Notes under the pieces: model-generated
Seen by the model: only the letters and a program-made list of their open reading frames with translations
Told to the model about the DNA's origin: nothing
Database searches by the model: none
Made by a program: the position numbers and the translations under genes
NCBI GenBank assembly: GCA_965370495.1
Contig: CBDUUV010000074.1
Span: forward strand, 1-13,157
From: Krumholzibacterium sp965370495
GTDB taxonomy: Bacteria; Krumholzibacteriota; Krumholzibacteriia; Krumholzibacteriales; Krumholzibacteriaceae
Direction: 5' to 3'
Length of the DNA stretch: 13,157 nt
In this document: one piece after another, positions 5,429 through 13,157 of the stretch
How the letters are laid out: each line of letters opens with the position of its first letter
How positions within the stretch are numbered: the stretch's first letter is position 1

Positions 5429-6001
5429 TCAGAATACTTTCTGCCCGTCGGCAAGAATTTCATTCAGGGCATTGCGGAAATAATCATTTGATTCAACGAT
5501 TTCCGGGCCAACCTTTTCTTTGTAAGCTTCCCAGGCTTTCTTGATCTCTGGTCCAAGAGCTGTCATCAGTTTCCCCTTCGAGAGGGCCTGGTCCCTCTTT
5601 TCCTGATTGTATACAAGTATATCACTTACATAGACCCGTGCCAAACGTTTGGTGCGTTCTCTCTTTTTCTTTTGTTCGGGTGTCTCATCAATCTCTGGAA
5701 CCGTTTCGGCTTCCGGCCTTGAAAAATCCACATTATGCTCAGTTGGGGTGATCTCCGGCTGTGCCATTACAGCCGCTGTTCTCTGTTCCCCAGCTACCCA
5801 ACCCGCAACAGACGTTCCTGCGACCGGAGGAGTATTCGATACAAACTGGCTTCCACTGACCTCGAAAACCGGTTGTGGCGAAACTTTAACCAACCTCCAG
5901 ACAAACAGGCACTTGGGACACCTTACTCTTATTCCCTTATCAGGTACCTTCTCATCTCCCAGCATGTATCTCGTCTGACATCCATCGCAGGTGACGATCA
6001 T
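5429..6001 (-). CDS. MJ0042-type zinc-ribbon protein
   Basis: This 190-residue protein starts with a short zinc ribbon of the MJ0042 type: MIVTCDGCQTRYML, then RVRCPKCLFVWRL, with Cys5, Cys8, Cys28 and Cys31 as ligands. A Pro/Ala/Thr-rich linker (about 40-105) follows, then a Lys/Arg-rich stretch (QKKKRERTKRLAR) and a helical C-terminal domain of about 70 residues ending NEILADGQKVF. The fold suggests a cytoplasmic binding protein; unlike many MJ0042 proteins it has no membrane segment. No specific function is known. I chose the ATG at 6001 because AAGGAG lies 7 bases upstream and the ribbon begins there in relatives. An upstream in-frame ATG at 6046 overlaps the HD gene stop (TAATG) but has no Shine-Dalgarno site. 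The gene sits between the HD hydrolase and the receiver-ATPase in what looks like one operon. Confidence 0.85.
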   Translation of the reverse strand: MIVTCDGCQTRYMLGDEKVPDKGIRVRCPKCLFVWRLVKVSPQPVFEVSGSQFVSNTPPVAGTSVAGWVAGEQRTAAVMAQPEITPTEHNVDFSRPEAETVPEIDETPEQKKKRERTKRLARVYVSDILVYNQEKRDQALSKGKLMTALGPEIKKAWEAYKEKVGPEIVESNDYFRNALNEILADGQKVF

Positions 6002-6045
6002 CCGTTCGCTCCTTAAGGTTACCAGGCAAGCCAGGCACCGAACCA

Positions 6046-6594
6046 TTAAAGCCCGAGTCGATTAGATATCCCTCTCATCGCATCGATCGAGATCTCCAGA
6101 AACTCGTGCAAATCAAGACCCAGCTCACTACAACTTGCAATTGCCTCACGGTTTGCTCCAGCGGCAAACCTCTTTTCCCTGTAGCGCTTTCCCACAAAAT
6201 CGGCGTCAGTGCCCGCCAGGCTTTTTGTGGGATGCATCAGTGCTGATGCAACAATCAAGCCAGTAACCGGGTCGGCACAGTATATAGCCTTGTCCATGAG
6301 GGAGACAGCTTTTGTATGACCGGTATGAGCCAGGATAGCGTGACGAATCTCCTCAGAGATATCCTTTTCCGCGATCAGATCCATCGTAATATAACCATGC
6401 TTTTCGGGGGAATCTTCCGTCTGCTCATAATCGAGATCATGAAGCAGCCCTGCCAACCCCCATGCCTCTTTATCACTTTCATACCGTACGGCCAGTTTCC
6501 TCATAATGGCTTCAACGGCATAGACATGCTTGACAAGGTTCTTTTTCGTAAGATGCCTGTTTACCAGGACCATTGCGTCCTCTCTGGAAAACAC
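6046..6594 (-). CDS. HD-superfamily predicted hydrolase
   Basis: The 182-residue protein is a compact HD-domain metal-dependent phosphohydrolase. Candidate metal ligands appear in the usual order: His23 (LVKHVYAVEAI), His52-Asp53 (LLHDLDYE), His90 and His93 (ILAHTGH), and Asp108 (YCADPVTG). The sequence closely follows the small predicted HD hydrolases grouped as COG2316, including the ADP-TGLIVA and REKRFAAGANRE segments typical of that group. The substrate is unknown; HD enzymes act on nucleotides, cyclic dinucleotides or other phosphate esters. It starts at a GTG (6594), supported by AGGAG at 6601-6605 with 6-base spacing, 27 bases after the recG stop, so it is probably co-transcribed with recG. 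Confidence 0.88.
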   Translation of the reverse strand: MFSREDAMVLVNRHLTKKNLVKHVYAVEAIMRKLAVRYESDKEAWGLAGLLHDLDYEQTEDSPEKHGYITMDLIAEKDISEEIRHAILAHTGHTKAVSLMDKAIYCADPVTGLIVASALMHPTKSLAGTDADFVGKRYREKRFAAGANREAIASCSELGLDLHEFLEISIDAMRGISNRLGL

Positions 6595-6621
6595 CCGTAT
6601 CTCCTTTCCGGATACTTCAGA

Positions 6622-8721
6622 TTATCCAATGTCGGCAAGTTCCATTTTCGTCTTATAATACTTCTGAAAATATTCTGAAACAACCTTGTTTTCCGGCTTC
6701 CGCAACGCCGGGTCGCCCTGCAGCATCCTTCTGCTCTCTTTCCACGATCTGTCGACTATTTCTTTGTCACGCAACGGATTGATGAGCTTAAAAGTAGGGT
6801 ATCCAGATTGCCTCACACCCCAGATCTCTCCTGGACCCCGAAGTTTAAGATCCATTTCAGCTATCATGAAGCCATCATCGTTTCCCGCAAAGAAGGCCAG
6901 CCGCCTGCTACCAGCATGCTCCGCGTTTTCTCCCATGATCAGGTAACAAATCCCCTCGTTACCACCTCTGCCAACCCTTCCCCTGAGCTGGTGGAGTTGA
7001 GCCAGACCGAATCTCTCCGGGTGATTGATAAGCAGGACCGAAGCGTTGGGAATATCGACTCCGACCTCGATAACAGTTGTAGTAACAAGACCCAGGATCT
7101 CTCCGTCACGAAACATCGAGATCGCTCTTGATTTTTCTTCAAAACTCATCCTGCCGTGGATCAGACCGATAGGAAACTCCGCGAATTCCTCGTTTTGTAA
7201 TCTTTCAAATTCGTCAACAGCCGCTTTCAGGTCACTCTTTTCACTTTCCTCGACAATAGGATACAGTATAAAGGCCTGTTTGCCCGCTCTGAAAAGATTT
7301 CTGAGAGATTCATACACACTTTCCCGCCCCTTGTACTTCACTATCTCCGTACGGACTTTTCTTCTCCCGAAGGGAAGTTCATCTATCACTGAAAGATCGA
7401 GGTCGCCATAAACTGTCTGGGCAAGGCTTCGCGGAATAGGCGTAGCTGTCATCACAAGAAAATGTGGAACCAGGCCGCCCTTACCCAGTTTCGCCCGCTG
7501 TTTCACGCCAAAACGATGCTGTTCGTCGATCACTGCCAGCCCGAGTTGATGAAACGAGATCCCCTCCTGTATGAGCGCCTGTGTACCTACTACCAGGTCT
7601 ATCGATCCATCGGAGAGCCCCTCATGAACTCTCTTCTTTTCTGAAGCCTTCATGGAGCCGACCAGTAATTCAACCTTAACCGGGAACCGGTCGAGATACT
7701 CACTGATCTTTTTCTCATGCTGCTGCGCGAGTATCTCCGTCGGGACCATCATGGCAGTCTGGTACCCCTTGTCAACCGCCATCAGCATAGCAGCGATTCC
7801 CACAATAGTCTTTCCGCTGCCGACATCCCCCTGAAGAAGCCTTGCTAAACCCCTTTTGCTGCTTACATCATTTTCGATCTCGTTCAAAACCCTTTTTTGA
7901 GCGTTCGTCAGATCGAAGGGGAGTGAATCAAGGAACTTCCTCATGAGTCTATAGGGCGGAGCCATGGAAGGCCTGGACCTGCTTCCTGATAAAGCTTTTT
8001 TTCTCTGCCCGATAAGCAATTGCAGAAAAAATATTTCCTCGAATTTAAGCCGGTTCAGAGCTTTCTCAAGATCATTCCATGTGGCCGGATAATGTATCTG
8101 GTGCAAAGCCTCTCCCCTGGCAGGAAATCCCAGGGACTTTCTTATCTGCAGAGGAAGGTTCTCAGGGATACTTCTATCATACTTGTCCAGCGCGGATTTT
8201 ATAATCCTGCGCAGCATCCTCTGGGAAATCCCCGCTGTCAAAGGGTATACAGGCACAATCCTTCCCGTATGGATCAGATCTTCGCCCAGTTCTCCAGAAA
8301 CTATCTCGTACTCCGGAGCAACTATCTGTTTCTGCTTCCTGTACATACGGACACTACCGCTTGCAACCACCTGCAGGCCCTGTTTAAACTGTTTTTCCAG
8401 GTAAGGCTGGTTGAAAAAGACAAGGTTGATTATCCCTGTCTCATCGCCGACAGCTACTGTCAGCATTGAGCGCCTGGGACCCATCTTGCGCAGAGAAACA
8501 GCCAGGACTGTACCAACAAACCCTGCCTGCGTACCGGGAACCAGTCCGTTTATGCTGCTTAGAGCGGATCTGTCGTAATAACTGCGCGGATAATGAAGCA
8601 GTAGATCCTCAACTGTCTTGATCCCAAGCTTTGACAGAAGGACTTGCCTCGAAGGGCCTACTCCCTTGACATACTGGCTGCTTTCGGAAAGCGCTAATTT
8701 TCTTCTCAGCCCATTTTCCAT
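6622..8721 (-). CDS. recG: ATP-dependent DNA helicase RecG
   Basis: RecG is a monomeric double-stranded DNA translocase that reverses stalled replication forks and processes recombination intermediates and R-loops. The 699 residues match the usual length (about 690). An N-terminal wedge domain with an OB fold covers roughly 15-145 (YVKGVGPSRQ near the start). The helicase core follows: motif I GDVGSGKT at 298-305, motif II DEQH at 399-402, motif III TATP at 425-428, motif V TTVIEVGVDIPNAS near 548-561, and motif VI QLRGRVGRG at 578-586. LRGPGEIWGVRQSG (627-640) is the RecG-specific hook region. All catalytic motifs look intact. The ATG at 8721 has no good Shine-Dalgarno site, but the N-terminus fits the family. 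It heads a minus-strand operon and is divergent from rpmB, with 69 bases between them. Confidence 0.97.
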   Translation of the reverse strand: MENGLRRKLALSESSQYVKGVGPSRQVLLSKLGIKTVEDLLLHYPRSYYDRSALSSINGLVPGTQAGFVGTVLAVSLRKMGPRRSMLTVAVGDETGIINLVFFNQPYLEKQFKQGLQVVASGSVRMYRKQKQIVAPEYEIVSGELGEDLIHTGRIVPVYPLTAGISQRMLRRIIKSALDKYDRSIPENLPLQIRKSLGFPARGEALHQIHYPATWNDLEKALNRLKFEEIFFLQLLIGQRKKALSGSRSRPSMAPPYRLMRKFLDSLPFDLTNAQKRVLNEIENDVSSKRGLARLLQGDVGSGKTIVGIAAMLMAVDKGYQTAMMVPTEILAQQHEKKISEYLDRFPVKVELLVGSMKASEKKRVHEGLSDGSIDLVVGTQALIQEGISFHQLGLAVIDEQHRFGVKQRAKLGKGGLVPHFLVMTATPIPRSLAQTVYGDLDLSVIDELPFGRRKVRTEIVKYKGRESVYESLRNLFRAGKQAFILYPIVEESEKSDLKAAVDEFERLQNEEFAEFPIGLIHGRMSFEEKSRAISMFRDGEILGLVTTTVIEVGVDIPNASVLLINHPERFGLAQLHQLRGRVGRGGNEGICYLIMGENAEHAGSRRLAFFAGNDDGFMIAEMDLKLRGPGEIWGVRQSGYPTFKLINPLRDKEIVDRSWKESRRMLQGDPALRKPENKVVSEYFQKYYKTKMELADIG

Positions 8722-8790
8722 AAATTGCTTGCCATTTTTCGGTCAATCCTCTAAATTATAGAATCTTTTGTACATATAAGGAGTTGTGTC

Positions 8791-8982
8791 ATGAGTAAAC
8801 AATGCGCGATATGTGGAAAAAAACCGATGACCGGCAATAACGTCAGTCATGCTCACAACCTGACGAAACGCCGCTGGCTTCCAAATCTTCAGAAAATCAG
8901 AGTAGAGATCGATGGGAAAACCAGAAAGGCCTACGTCTGCACACGGTGTATCAGAAGTGGGGCAGCAAAGAAAGTTCTTTAG
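8791..8982 (+). CDS. rpmB: Large-subunit ribosomal protein bL28 (zinc-binding form)
   Basis: The 63 residues are a complete bL28, a component of the 50S ribosomal subunit. The start MSKQCAICGKKPMTGNNVSH, the SHA-HNLTKRRWLPN core and the end CTRCIRSGAAKKVL are typical. Two CxxC pairs (Cys5/Cys8 and Cys50/Cys53) mark the zinc-binding (C+) form; many genomes also carry a zinc-free copy that is used when zinc is scarce, but none is seen here. The ATG follows TAAGGAG at spacing 7. The gene stands alone on the plus strand, divergent from recG, and ends in a strong intrinsic terminator. The 69-base upstream gap holds a TAGAAT-like -10 (8759-8764) but no clear -35. Confidence 0.97.
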   Translation: MSKQCAICGKKPMTGNNVSHAHNLTKRRWLPNLQKIRVEIDGKTRKAYVCTRCIRSGAAKKVL

Positions 8983-9022
8983 ATTTATCCACATAACAAT
9001 TTTTTCCTTCAGGGATAGATTT

Positions 9023-9054
9023 GGCCGGAAAGTCTTCTTTCCGGTCTTTTTTTT
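9023..9054 (+). terminator. Intrinsic terminator downstream of rpmB
   Basis: CCGGAAAG (9025-9032), loop TCTT and CTTTCCGG (9037-9044) form a perfect 8-bp stem, extended by a G-T and a G-C pair to ten, followed by eight T residues (9047-9054). It lies 40 bases after the rpmB stop. There is no T run on the other strand, so it does not serve the converging radical SAM gene. Confidence 0.93.
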
Positions 9055-9086
9055 ACCAGGCCATCCTGGTGTTCTGTCAGCCGCTT

Positions 9087-10661
9087 TCAGACTAAGCGCT
9101 GACCGGGCTGAGTTATCCGCCTGTACCTGTCAAGCAGCCCTTTTTTCTCGAAAGGCCCATGAAGAATATCCCAGGAAAGCGGTTCAGTCGTTCCTCTCTC
9201 TACATGGATATACGCCGGGTCTATTCCATTGTTCCTGATGGCTTTTTTCCAGGAAATACCACCGAGACAGTAATCGATTATCGCCTGGCCGAACAAAACA
9301 CCGCCCATGGACAACTGGGCCTGTCTTATAGAAGAACGAACAGACTTGGCCTCGGGTTTCAACCCAAGTCCCCTGCAAACTGCCAAAATCGATTTAAGTG
9401 AAAGTACTAGCTCACGCTCGACCGGCATCGCGTAGAACTGCAGGGGAGTCCACGGTTTGGGAACCAGAACATTAATATGAACAGATACCCGGGCTCCAGA
9501 GGCTGCTTCCTTTATTCTCGCGAGAAAGTGACGTGTCTCATCGATGCTTTTTTCGCTTTCTCCAGGGCATCCGATCAGCAGGTATAATCCGATATTGACG
9601 ATTCCGTTTTTAACAAGGTTTCTGACGGCGTCAATATATACATCGTTTCGAACTCTCTTCCCCAACCTGAAACGGATTTCTTCACTTCCCGATTCCGGAG
9701 CGATGCTGACGCTTCGTGTACCCGTCCTTGATATCAACCACGCCTTCCTGTCGTCGATATCTTCGGCCTTTAATGAACTGAACCGGACATCCAGATCGTT
9801 CCTGAGAAGCATATCGACGATCTCGTAGAAATACGGGTGGGATGTAACCGCGGTACTGACCAGCCCTACCTTCCCCGTCTTTTCTGCACTCTTCAACAAT
9901 AGATCACTGATTGATTCTATAGTGGCCGGACGGTATGGCCTGTATAGTGATGTCGCCATGCAGAATGCGCAGCTGCCAGTACACCCCCTGCCTGTCTCCA
10001 CAAGCAATGTGTCAGAAAAAACCGTATCCGGTGTCAGGATGACCGTATGCGGGAAAGGGCCTTTATACTCTCCATGGGAAATTACAGCCTCACTTCCCGT
10101 GATCGAGGGAACAAACATGCCTGGTATGGAAGCCAGTATCCCGGTGATCCCCGACCTGTTTTTACCGCTGAAATCTTCCAGTACACTGGCAAGCTCATCA
10201 ATCTTGTTCTCGCCCTCACCAAGAGCTACAGCATCAACAATGTCAGCGATCGGAAATGGATTGGAACTGGGGGCGGGCCCACCTACTATAATAAGCGGCC
10301 GGCATTTCCTTTTTTCTCTCAGAGGTTCTATCCCTGCTTTTGTCAATATCCTGACAAGATTCAAATAATCTTCTTCATATGAAATTGAAAATAGAAGCGC
10401 AAAAGCACCCGAAATGTGGGCACCGGTCTCAAAAGTCAAAGGGGAAGTATCGGCAAAGAACCTTTCGACCCTCATGACTCCACGGCGGGCGATTGAACCG
10501 AAAACAAAGTGGAAACCCAGGTTGGACATACCGACTCTGTAATTCGCGGGATATCCTATGTAAACGGCTCTTGCACGCTTTGATACTTCAGGAAACGATT
10601 CCAGAAAAGTCTCTTTAGCCTTATTGAACTCTTGTTTTCGGCTTCTGGTGGGAATACTCAA
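9087..10661 (-). CDS. Uncharacterised radical SAM protein
   Basis: From the TTG at 10661 this is a 524-residue radical SAM enzyme. The cluster motif CTGSCAFC (Cys227, 231, 234; CX3CX2C) should bind a [4Fe-4S] cluster that cleaves S-adenosylmethionine. IAPESGSEEIR (320-330) is the usual SAM-binding strand. The first 220 residues resemble the Rossmann-like N-terminal domain of B12-type radical SAM proteins (GMSNLGFHFV, VGGPAPSSNPFP, ALGEGENK), but I see no DxHxxG cobalamin motif. The C-terminal part (AKSVRSSIRQAQLSMGG, later PLSWDIL) recalls the uncharacterised family TIGR03960, whose substrate is unknown. The start was chosen by position: GAGGT overlaps the upstream TPR gene stop and the TTG follows four bases later. 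An in-frame ATG at 10733 would overlap the TPR gene by 65 bases. It is probably the last gene of the ftsZ-TPR operon. Confidence 0.85.
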   Translation of the reverse strand: MSIPTRSRKQEFNKAKETFLESFPEVSKRARAVYIGYPANYRVGMSNLGFHFVFGSIARRGVMRVERFFADTSPLTFETGAHISGAFALLFSISYEEDYLNLVRILTKAGIEPLREKRKCRPLIIVGGPAPSSNPFPIADIVDAVALGEGENKIDELASVLEDFSGKNRSGITGILASIPGMFVPSITGSEAVISHGEYKGPFPHTVILTPDTVFSDTLLVETGRGCTGSCAFCMATSLYRPYRPATIESISDLLLKSAEKTGKVGLVSTAVTSHPYFYEIVDMLLRNDLDVRFSSLKAEDIDDRKAWLISRTGTRSVSIAPESGSEEIRFRLGKRVRNDVYIDAVRNLVKNGIVNIGLYLLIGCPGESEKSIDETRHFLARIKEAASGARVSVHINVLVPKPWTPLQFYAMPVERELVLSLKSILAVCRGLGLKPEAKSVRSSIRQAQLSMGGVLFGQAIIDYCLGGISWKKAIRNNGIDPAYIHVERGTTEPLSWDILHGPFEKKGLLDRYRRITQPGQRLV

Positions 10662-10668
10662 AAGGACC

Positions 10669-12318
10669 TCACAGCAAGCGCTTCCGATCCAGTTTGATCG
10701 CTTCATCGCCAACAAGACTTCTGGCAACCACATTCTCCGGATCGAACTCCAGGAGTTTCCTGAGCAGGGCCCCGGCCTCCTCGTCAGACCCCTTCTTTCG
10801 CAAAGTCAGCGCCAATGAAATAATCGCTTCACTGTATTCGGAATTGATATCGAGGCTCTTGCGGTAATATGACTCTGCTACGTCAAGGCATCCTTTATAG
10901 AACTGAATATCACCCATAATTTTGAACAGATCAGCAAAATTATCTCCGTTCTTTTCGAGAAGCTCTTCGGCAGTCTGGTAATCACCGCGTTTGATCATGA
11001 TCAGCGCGAGCTTTTCTTTTGCTCGGATAAAATTGCTATTGATCTTCAATGACTTGCGGAAATATTCCTCAGCATCTTCCACCCTTTCCAGCCTCATATG
11101 GATATCCCCGATGAAATAGAGCACATCTGCACTCTCTCCCCCGGTTTCAAGAATCTCCTTCAGAACAAACATGGCTTCTTCGAGGTTATCCTCTCTGAGG
11201 TGAACGAGGGCCAGGCTTATATCAGCGTTTCCCGGTTTGTCATGGTCGTGAATACCGTTCGAAAGGAATTTTACTGCTTCTTCCTTTTCTCCGGATTCGT
11301 ACAGAAGCAGCCCGTAGTAATATTCCGCTTTCGAGTAGTGAGGGGAAATCTCCAGCGCGTGCTCTAGAGCTACTCTTGCTTTGTCGAGCTCTCCGAGATA
11401 GAAATGTGTTGCCCCCAGATAGCACTGTAAATCAGCATACGCCGGACGCTCCAAAACGGCTCTTTCGAATTCGGGAAGAGCTTCGATAAACATCTTCTGA
11501 TCAAGATATGCAACACCCAGATAAAAACGCGCCTCGGTATATTTCTCGTTTATCTCCAGAGCCTTGATGAGTTGCTCCCTCGCATTCTCACTCCTGTCAT
11601 TCCGGAGCAAAGACAACCCAAGCTTGAATCTGATATCGGCATATTCGGGGTGAATCCCTGCTGCCTCTGAAAAAGCATCTACAGCAAGTGTAAAATCACC
11701 TGTATTAAAAGCCTCTATTCCATCCTTAAGACACATATCGAATTCAGTGTCTACCTGGACATATTCCCTTATCCTGACAAGCGGGGGGATATCGGTTTCC
11801 CTGCTCGCCATATGGTCGCTGAGGAATTTGCTGATCGGCCCCGGATTTTCCGATGCCATCTCGAGCGCCTGCCTGAAAACATCATCCGCACGCTCGATCT
11901 CATCCTTTTCATGAAGGATAATTCCAAGGTAGCAGACAGCCTCGAAATAACCATGATTCAGATTGACCGCCTCGTGAAGCATTTCGATCGCTTTGTCCAG
12001 CTGGCCCCTCTGATGATAGATAACAGCCATGCGGTAGTAAAGATCGGGATATGTCGGGTTCTCCCTGATCGCGATGCTGAAATGATCAAAAGCTTTGTCG
12101 AGCTCACCGGAATGAAAAAGAGCCGTACCTAGATGTACATGGGATTCTGCCGCGTAGAACATCCCAAGTGCATATACAGGATCGCTGGGCCCGAGATCGC
12201 TGATAGCATTTTCAAGCTGTTCAACAGCCAGGCCGTACTTGCCCTCGTTAAAATACTTGATACCAAGCTCGTACTCGGGGTTCTTTTCCAGTCCAAACAT
12301 CCTGCCCCAGATCGACAA
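10669..12318 (-). CDS. Cytoplasmic multi-TPR protein
   Basis: The 549 residues consist almost entirely of tetratricopeptide repeats, roughly a dozen or more units of 34 residues, with the typical A-x-G/Y-A-x-P pattern (for example ALEINEKYTEARFYLGVAYL and ALEISPHYSKAEYYYGLLLY). There is no signal peptide or membrane segment, so it should be a cytoplasmic scaffold binding other proteins. Its partner is unknown. It lies 16 bases after ftsZ and 7 bases before the radical SAM gene, which suggests one operon and perhaps a link to division, though adjacency alone is weak evidence. The start is TTG at 12318, chosen because AAGGAG (12330-12325) stands 6 bases upstream; the in-frame ATG six codons later is too far from this site. 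Confidence 0.88.
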   Translation of the reverse strand: MSIWGRMFGLEKNPEYELGIKYFNEGKYGLAVEQLENAISDLGPSDPVYALGMFYAAESHVHLGTALFHSGELDKAFDHFSIAIRENPTYPDLYYRMAVIYHQRGQLDKAIEMLHEAVNLNHGYFEAVCYLGIILHEKDEIERADDVFRQALEMASENPGPISKFLSDHMASRETDIPPLVRIREYVQVDTEFDMCLKDGIEAFNTGDFTLAVDAFSEAAGIHPEYADIRFKLGLSLLRNDRSENAREQLIKALEINEKYTEARFYLGVAYLDQKMFIEALPEFERAVLERPAYADLQCYLGATHFYLGELDKARVALEHALEISPHYSKAEYYYGLLLYESGEKEEAVKFLSNGIHDHDKPGNADISLALVHLREDNLEEAMFVLKEILETGGESADVLYFIGDIHMRLERVEDAEEYFRKSLKINSNFIRAKEKLALIMIKRGDYQTAEELLEKNGDNFADLFKIMGDIQFYKGCLDVAESYYRKSLDINSEYSEAIISLALTLRKKGSDEEAGALLRKLLEFDPENVVARSLVGDEAIKLDRKRLL

Positions 12319-12334
12319 AGCAAGCTCCTTCTTT

Positions 12335-13157
12335 TCAATCCAGCTGCTTACGAAGAAAAGTCGGGATATCGAGGTTGACCTCGCTCGAGCATACAGCTGC
12401 TACGAGGTTGAGATTCCTGTTCTCATCGAAATCCACCATCCTTCCGGCTTCCACGACCGGGCTTTCGCCTTCAAATATTCCAGAAACAGTTTTATTGGCG
12501 TTGAACGACGACATGATCTCTCTCTCCTGAGATTCGAACCCGGTCGCGATCACAGTGATGTGAATATGGTTCGAACCCTCCTTGTTTATTACTGCGCCGA
12601 AAATCACATTGGCATCTTCACCCGCTTCCTCACTTATGATTGCAGTAGCCTTCGAGATCTCATGAAGAGTCATGTTTTCATCGCCTGTGATATTTATCAG
12701 CACACCCTTTGCTCCACTGATAGAAATATCATCGAGAAGCGGACTGCTCAGAGCAATCCTTGCAGCCTCGATAGCCCTGTTCTCACCCTCTGCTGTCCCC
12801 GTGCCCATTAACGCATCGCCCATACCCGTCATGATAGAACGAACGTCGGCAAAGTCAAGATTAATAAGGCCTGGAGTCATGATCAGGTCGGATATTCCTT
12901 TCGTCGCATGATTCAGCACTTCATCCGCCTTGGAAAACGCCATGGAGAGCGGTGTGTCATCCGGTACAAGCGAGAGAAGCCTGTCATTCTGGATGACAAT
13001 CAGTGTGTCGACTTCGTTCCTCAGAGCTTCAATACCTTCGAGAGCCTGCTTTTCTCTGCGCTTCCCCTCGAAAGAAAATGGCCTGGTGATGATGCCCACG
13101 GTAAGCGCGCCGAGTTCCCTTGCGACCCTGGCAACAAAAGGGCTAGCGCCCGTTCCT
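12335..13157 (-). CDS. ftsZ: Cell division protein FtsZ, C-terminal part (5' end outside window)
   Basis: FtsZ is the tubulin-like GTPase that forms the division ring. The visible 273 residues begin inside the protein at GTGASPFVARVARELGALTV, just after the glycine-rich GTP-binding signature, and run to the natural stop at 12335. Family marks include GIITRPFSFEGKRR, the T7 synergy loop NLDFADVRSIM that completes the neighbour's GTPase site, and VIATGF. A linker of about 50 residues follows and the protein ends in LDIPTFLRKQ, the conserved tail that binds FtsA and other membrane anchors. The reading frame is open to the window edge; the GTG at 13099 is an internal Val, not a start. FtsZ heads or continues an operon with the TPR and radical SAM genes. 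Confidence 0.98.
   Translation of the reverse strand, partial: GTGASPFVARVARELGALTVGIITRPFSFEGKRREKQALEGIEALRNEVDTLIVIQNDRLLSLVPDDTPLSMAFSKADEVLNHATKGISDLIMTPGLINLDFADVRSIMTGMGDALMGTGTAEGENRAIEAARIALSSPLLDDISISGAKGVLINITGDENMTLHEISKATAIISEEAGEDANVIFGAVINKEGSNHIHITVIATGFESQEREIMSSFNANKTVSGIFEGESPVVEAGRMVDFDENRNLNLVAAVCSSEVNLDIPTFLRKQLD

Noticed and set aside
6002..6046. Upstream ATG at 6046 as start of the zinc-ribbon gene
   Set aside because: It overlaps the HD gene stop as TAATG but lacks a Shine-Dalgarno site, whereas the ATG at 6001 has AAGGAG and fits the start of MJ0042 ribbons.
9055..9070. Inverted repeat ACCAGG-CCAT-CCTGGT after the rpmB terminator
   Set aside because: Short stem; on the minus strand it is followed by A residues, so it cannot terminate the radical SAM transcript.
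10662..10733. ATG at 10733 as start of the radical SAM gene
   Set aside because: It would overlap the TPR gene by 65 bases and add 24 residues unlike the family; the TTG at 10661 directly follows the stop.

Overview
The window looks like a chromosomal segment from a free-living Gram-negative bacterium of a deep-branching lineage. Evidence for a double membrane is a lipoprotein with a lipobox and an exported protein with beta-barrel-like strands. An MglA-type GTPase, an MJ0042-type zinc ribbon protein and a zinc-binding bL28 are found together mostly in FCB-group candidate phyla and Myxococcota-like bacteria. I infer this from gene content and cannot place the organism further. Nearly all genes lie on the minus strand, and several use TTG or GTG starts behind good Shine-Dalgarno sites.

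Right part (about 9087-13157, minus): the 3' two thirds of ftsZ (its 5' end is outside the window), a cytoplasmic TPR-repeat protein and a radical SAM protein follow each other with 16 and 7 bases between them, so they are very likely one operon. The middle holds rpmB (bL28) alone on the plus strand with its own terminator. Divergent from it is a second minus-strand operon: recG, an HD-domain hydrolase, a zinc-ribbon protein and a fusion of a degenerate receiver with an RsbW-like ATPase.

Left part (about 435-4505): genes of less clear function. A small orphan gene on the plus strand (4065-4505) is divergent from a GRAM/PH-like protein with a C-terminal zinc ribbon. Then, on the minus strand, come a lipoprotein, an MglA-like GTPase with a long acidic tail, and a two-gene unit of a stand-alone response regulator and a small exported barrel-like protein. 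Reading the gaps gave three sequences with sigma-54 (-24/-12) spacing, one ahead of each of three genes here (plus-strand orphan, GRAM protein, MglA-like protein). If real, they make this a small RpoN-controlled neighbourhood.

Left edge (139-428, plus): a broken remnant of the C-terminal part of a DNA methyltransferase with an attached endonuclease-like domain. It has one in-frame stop and one frameshift in an A run and ends 6 bases from the barrel-protein gene. No tRNA, rRNA, CRISPR array or intact insertion sequence was seen.
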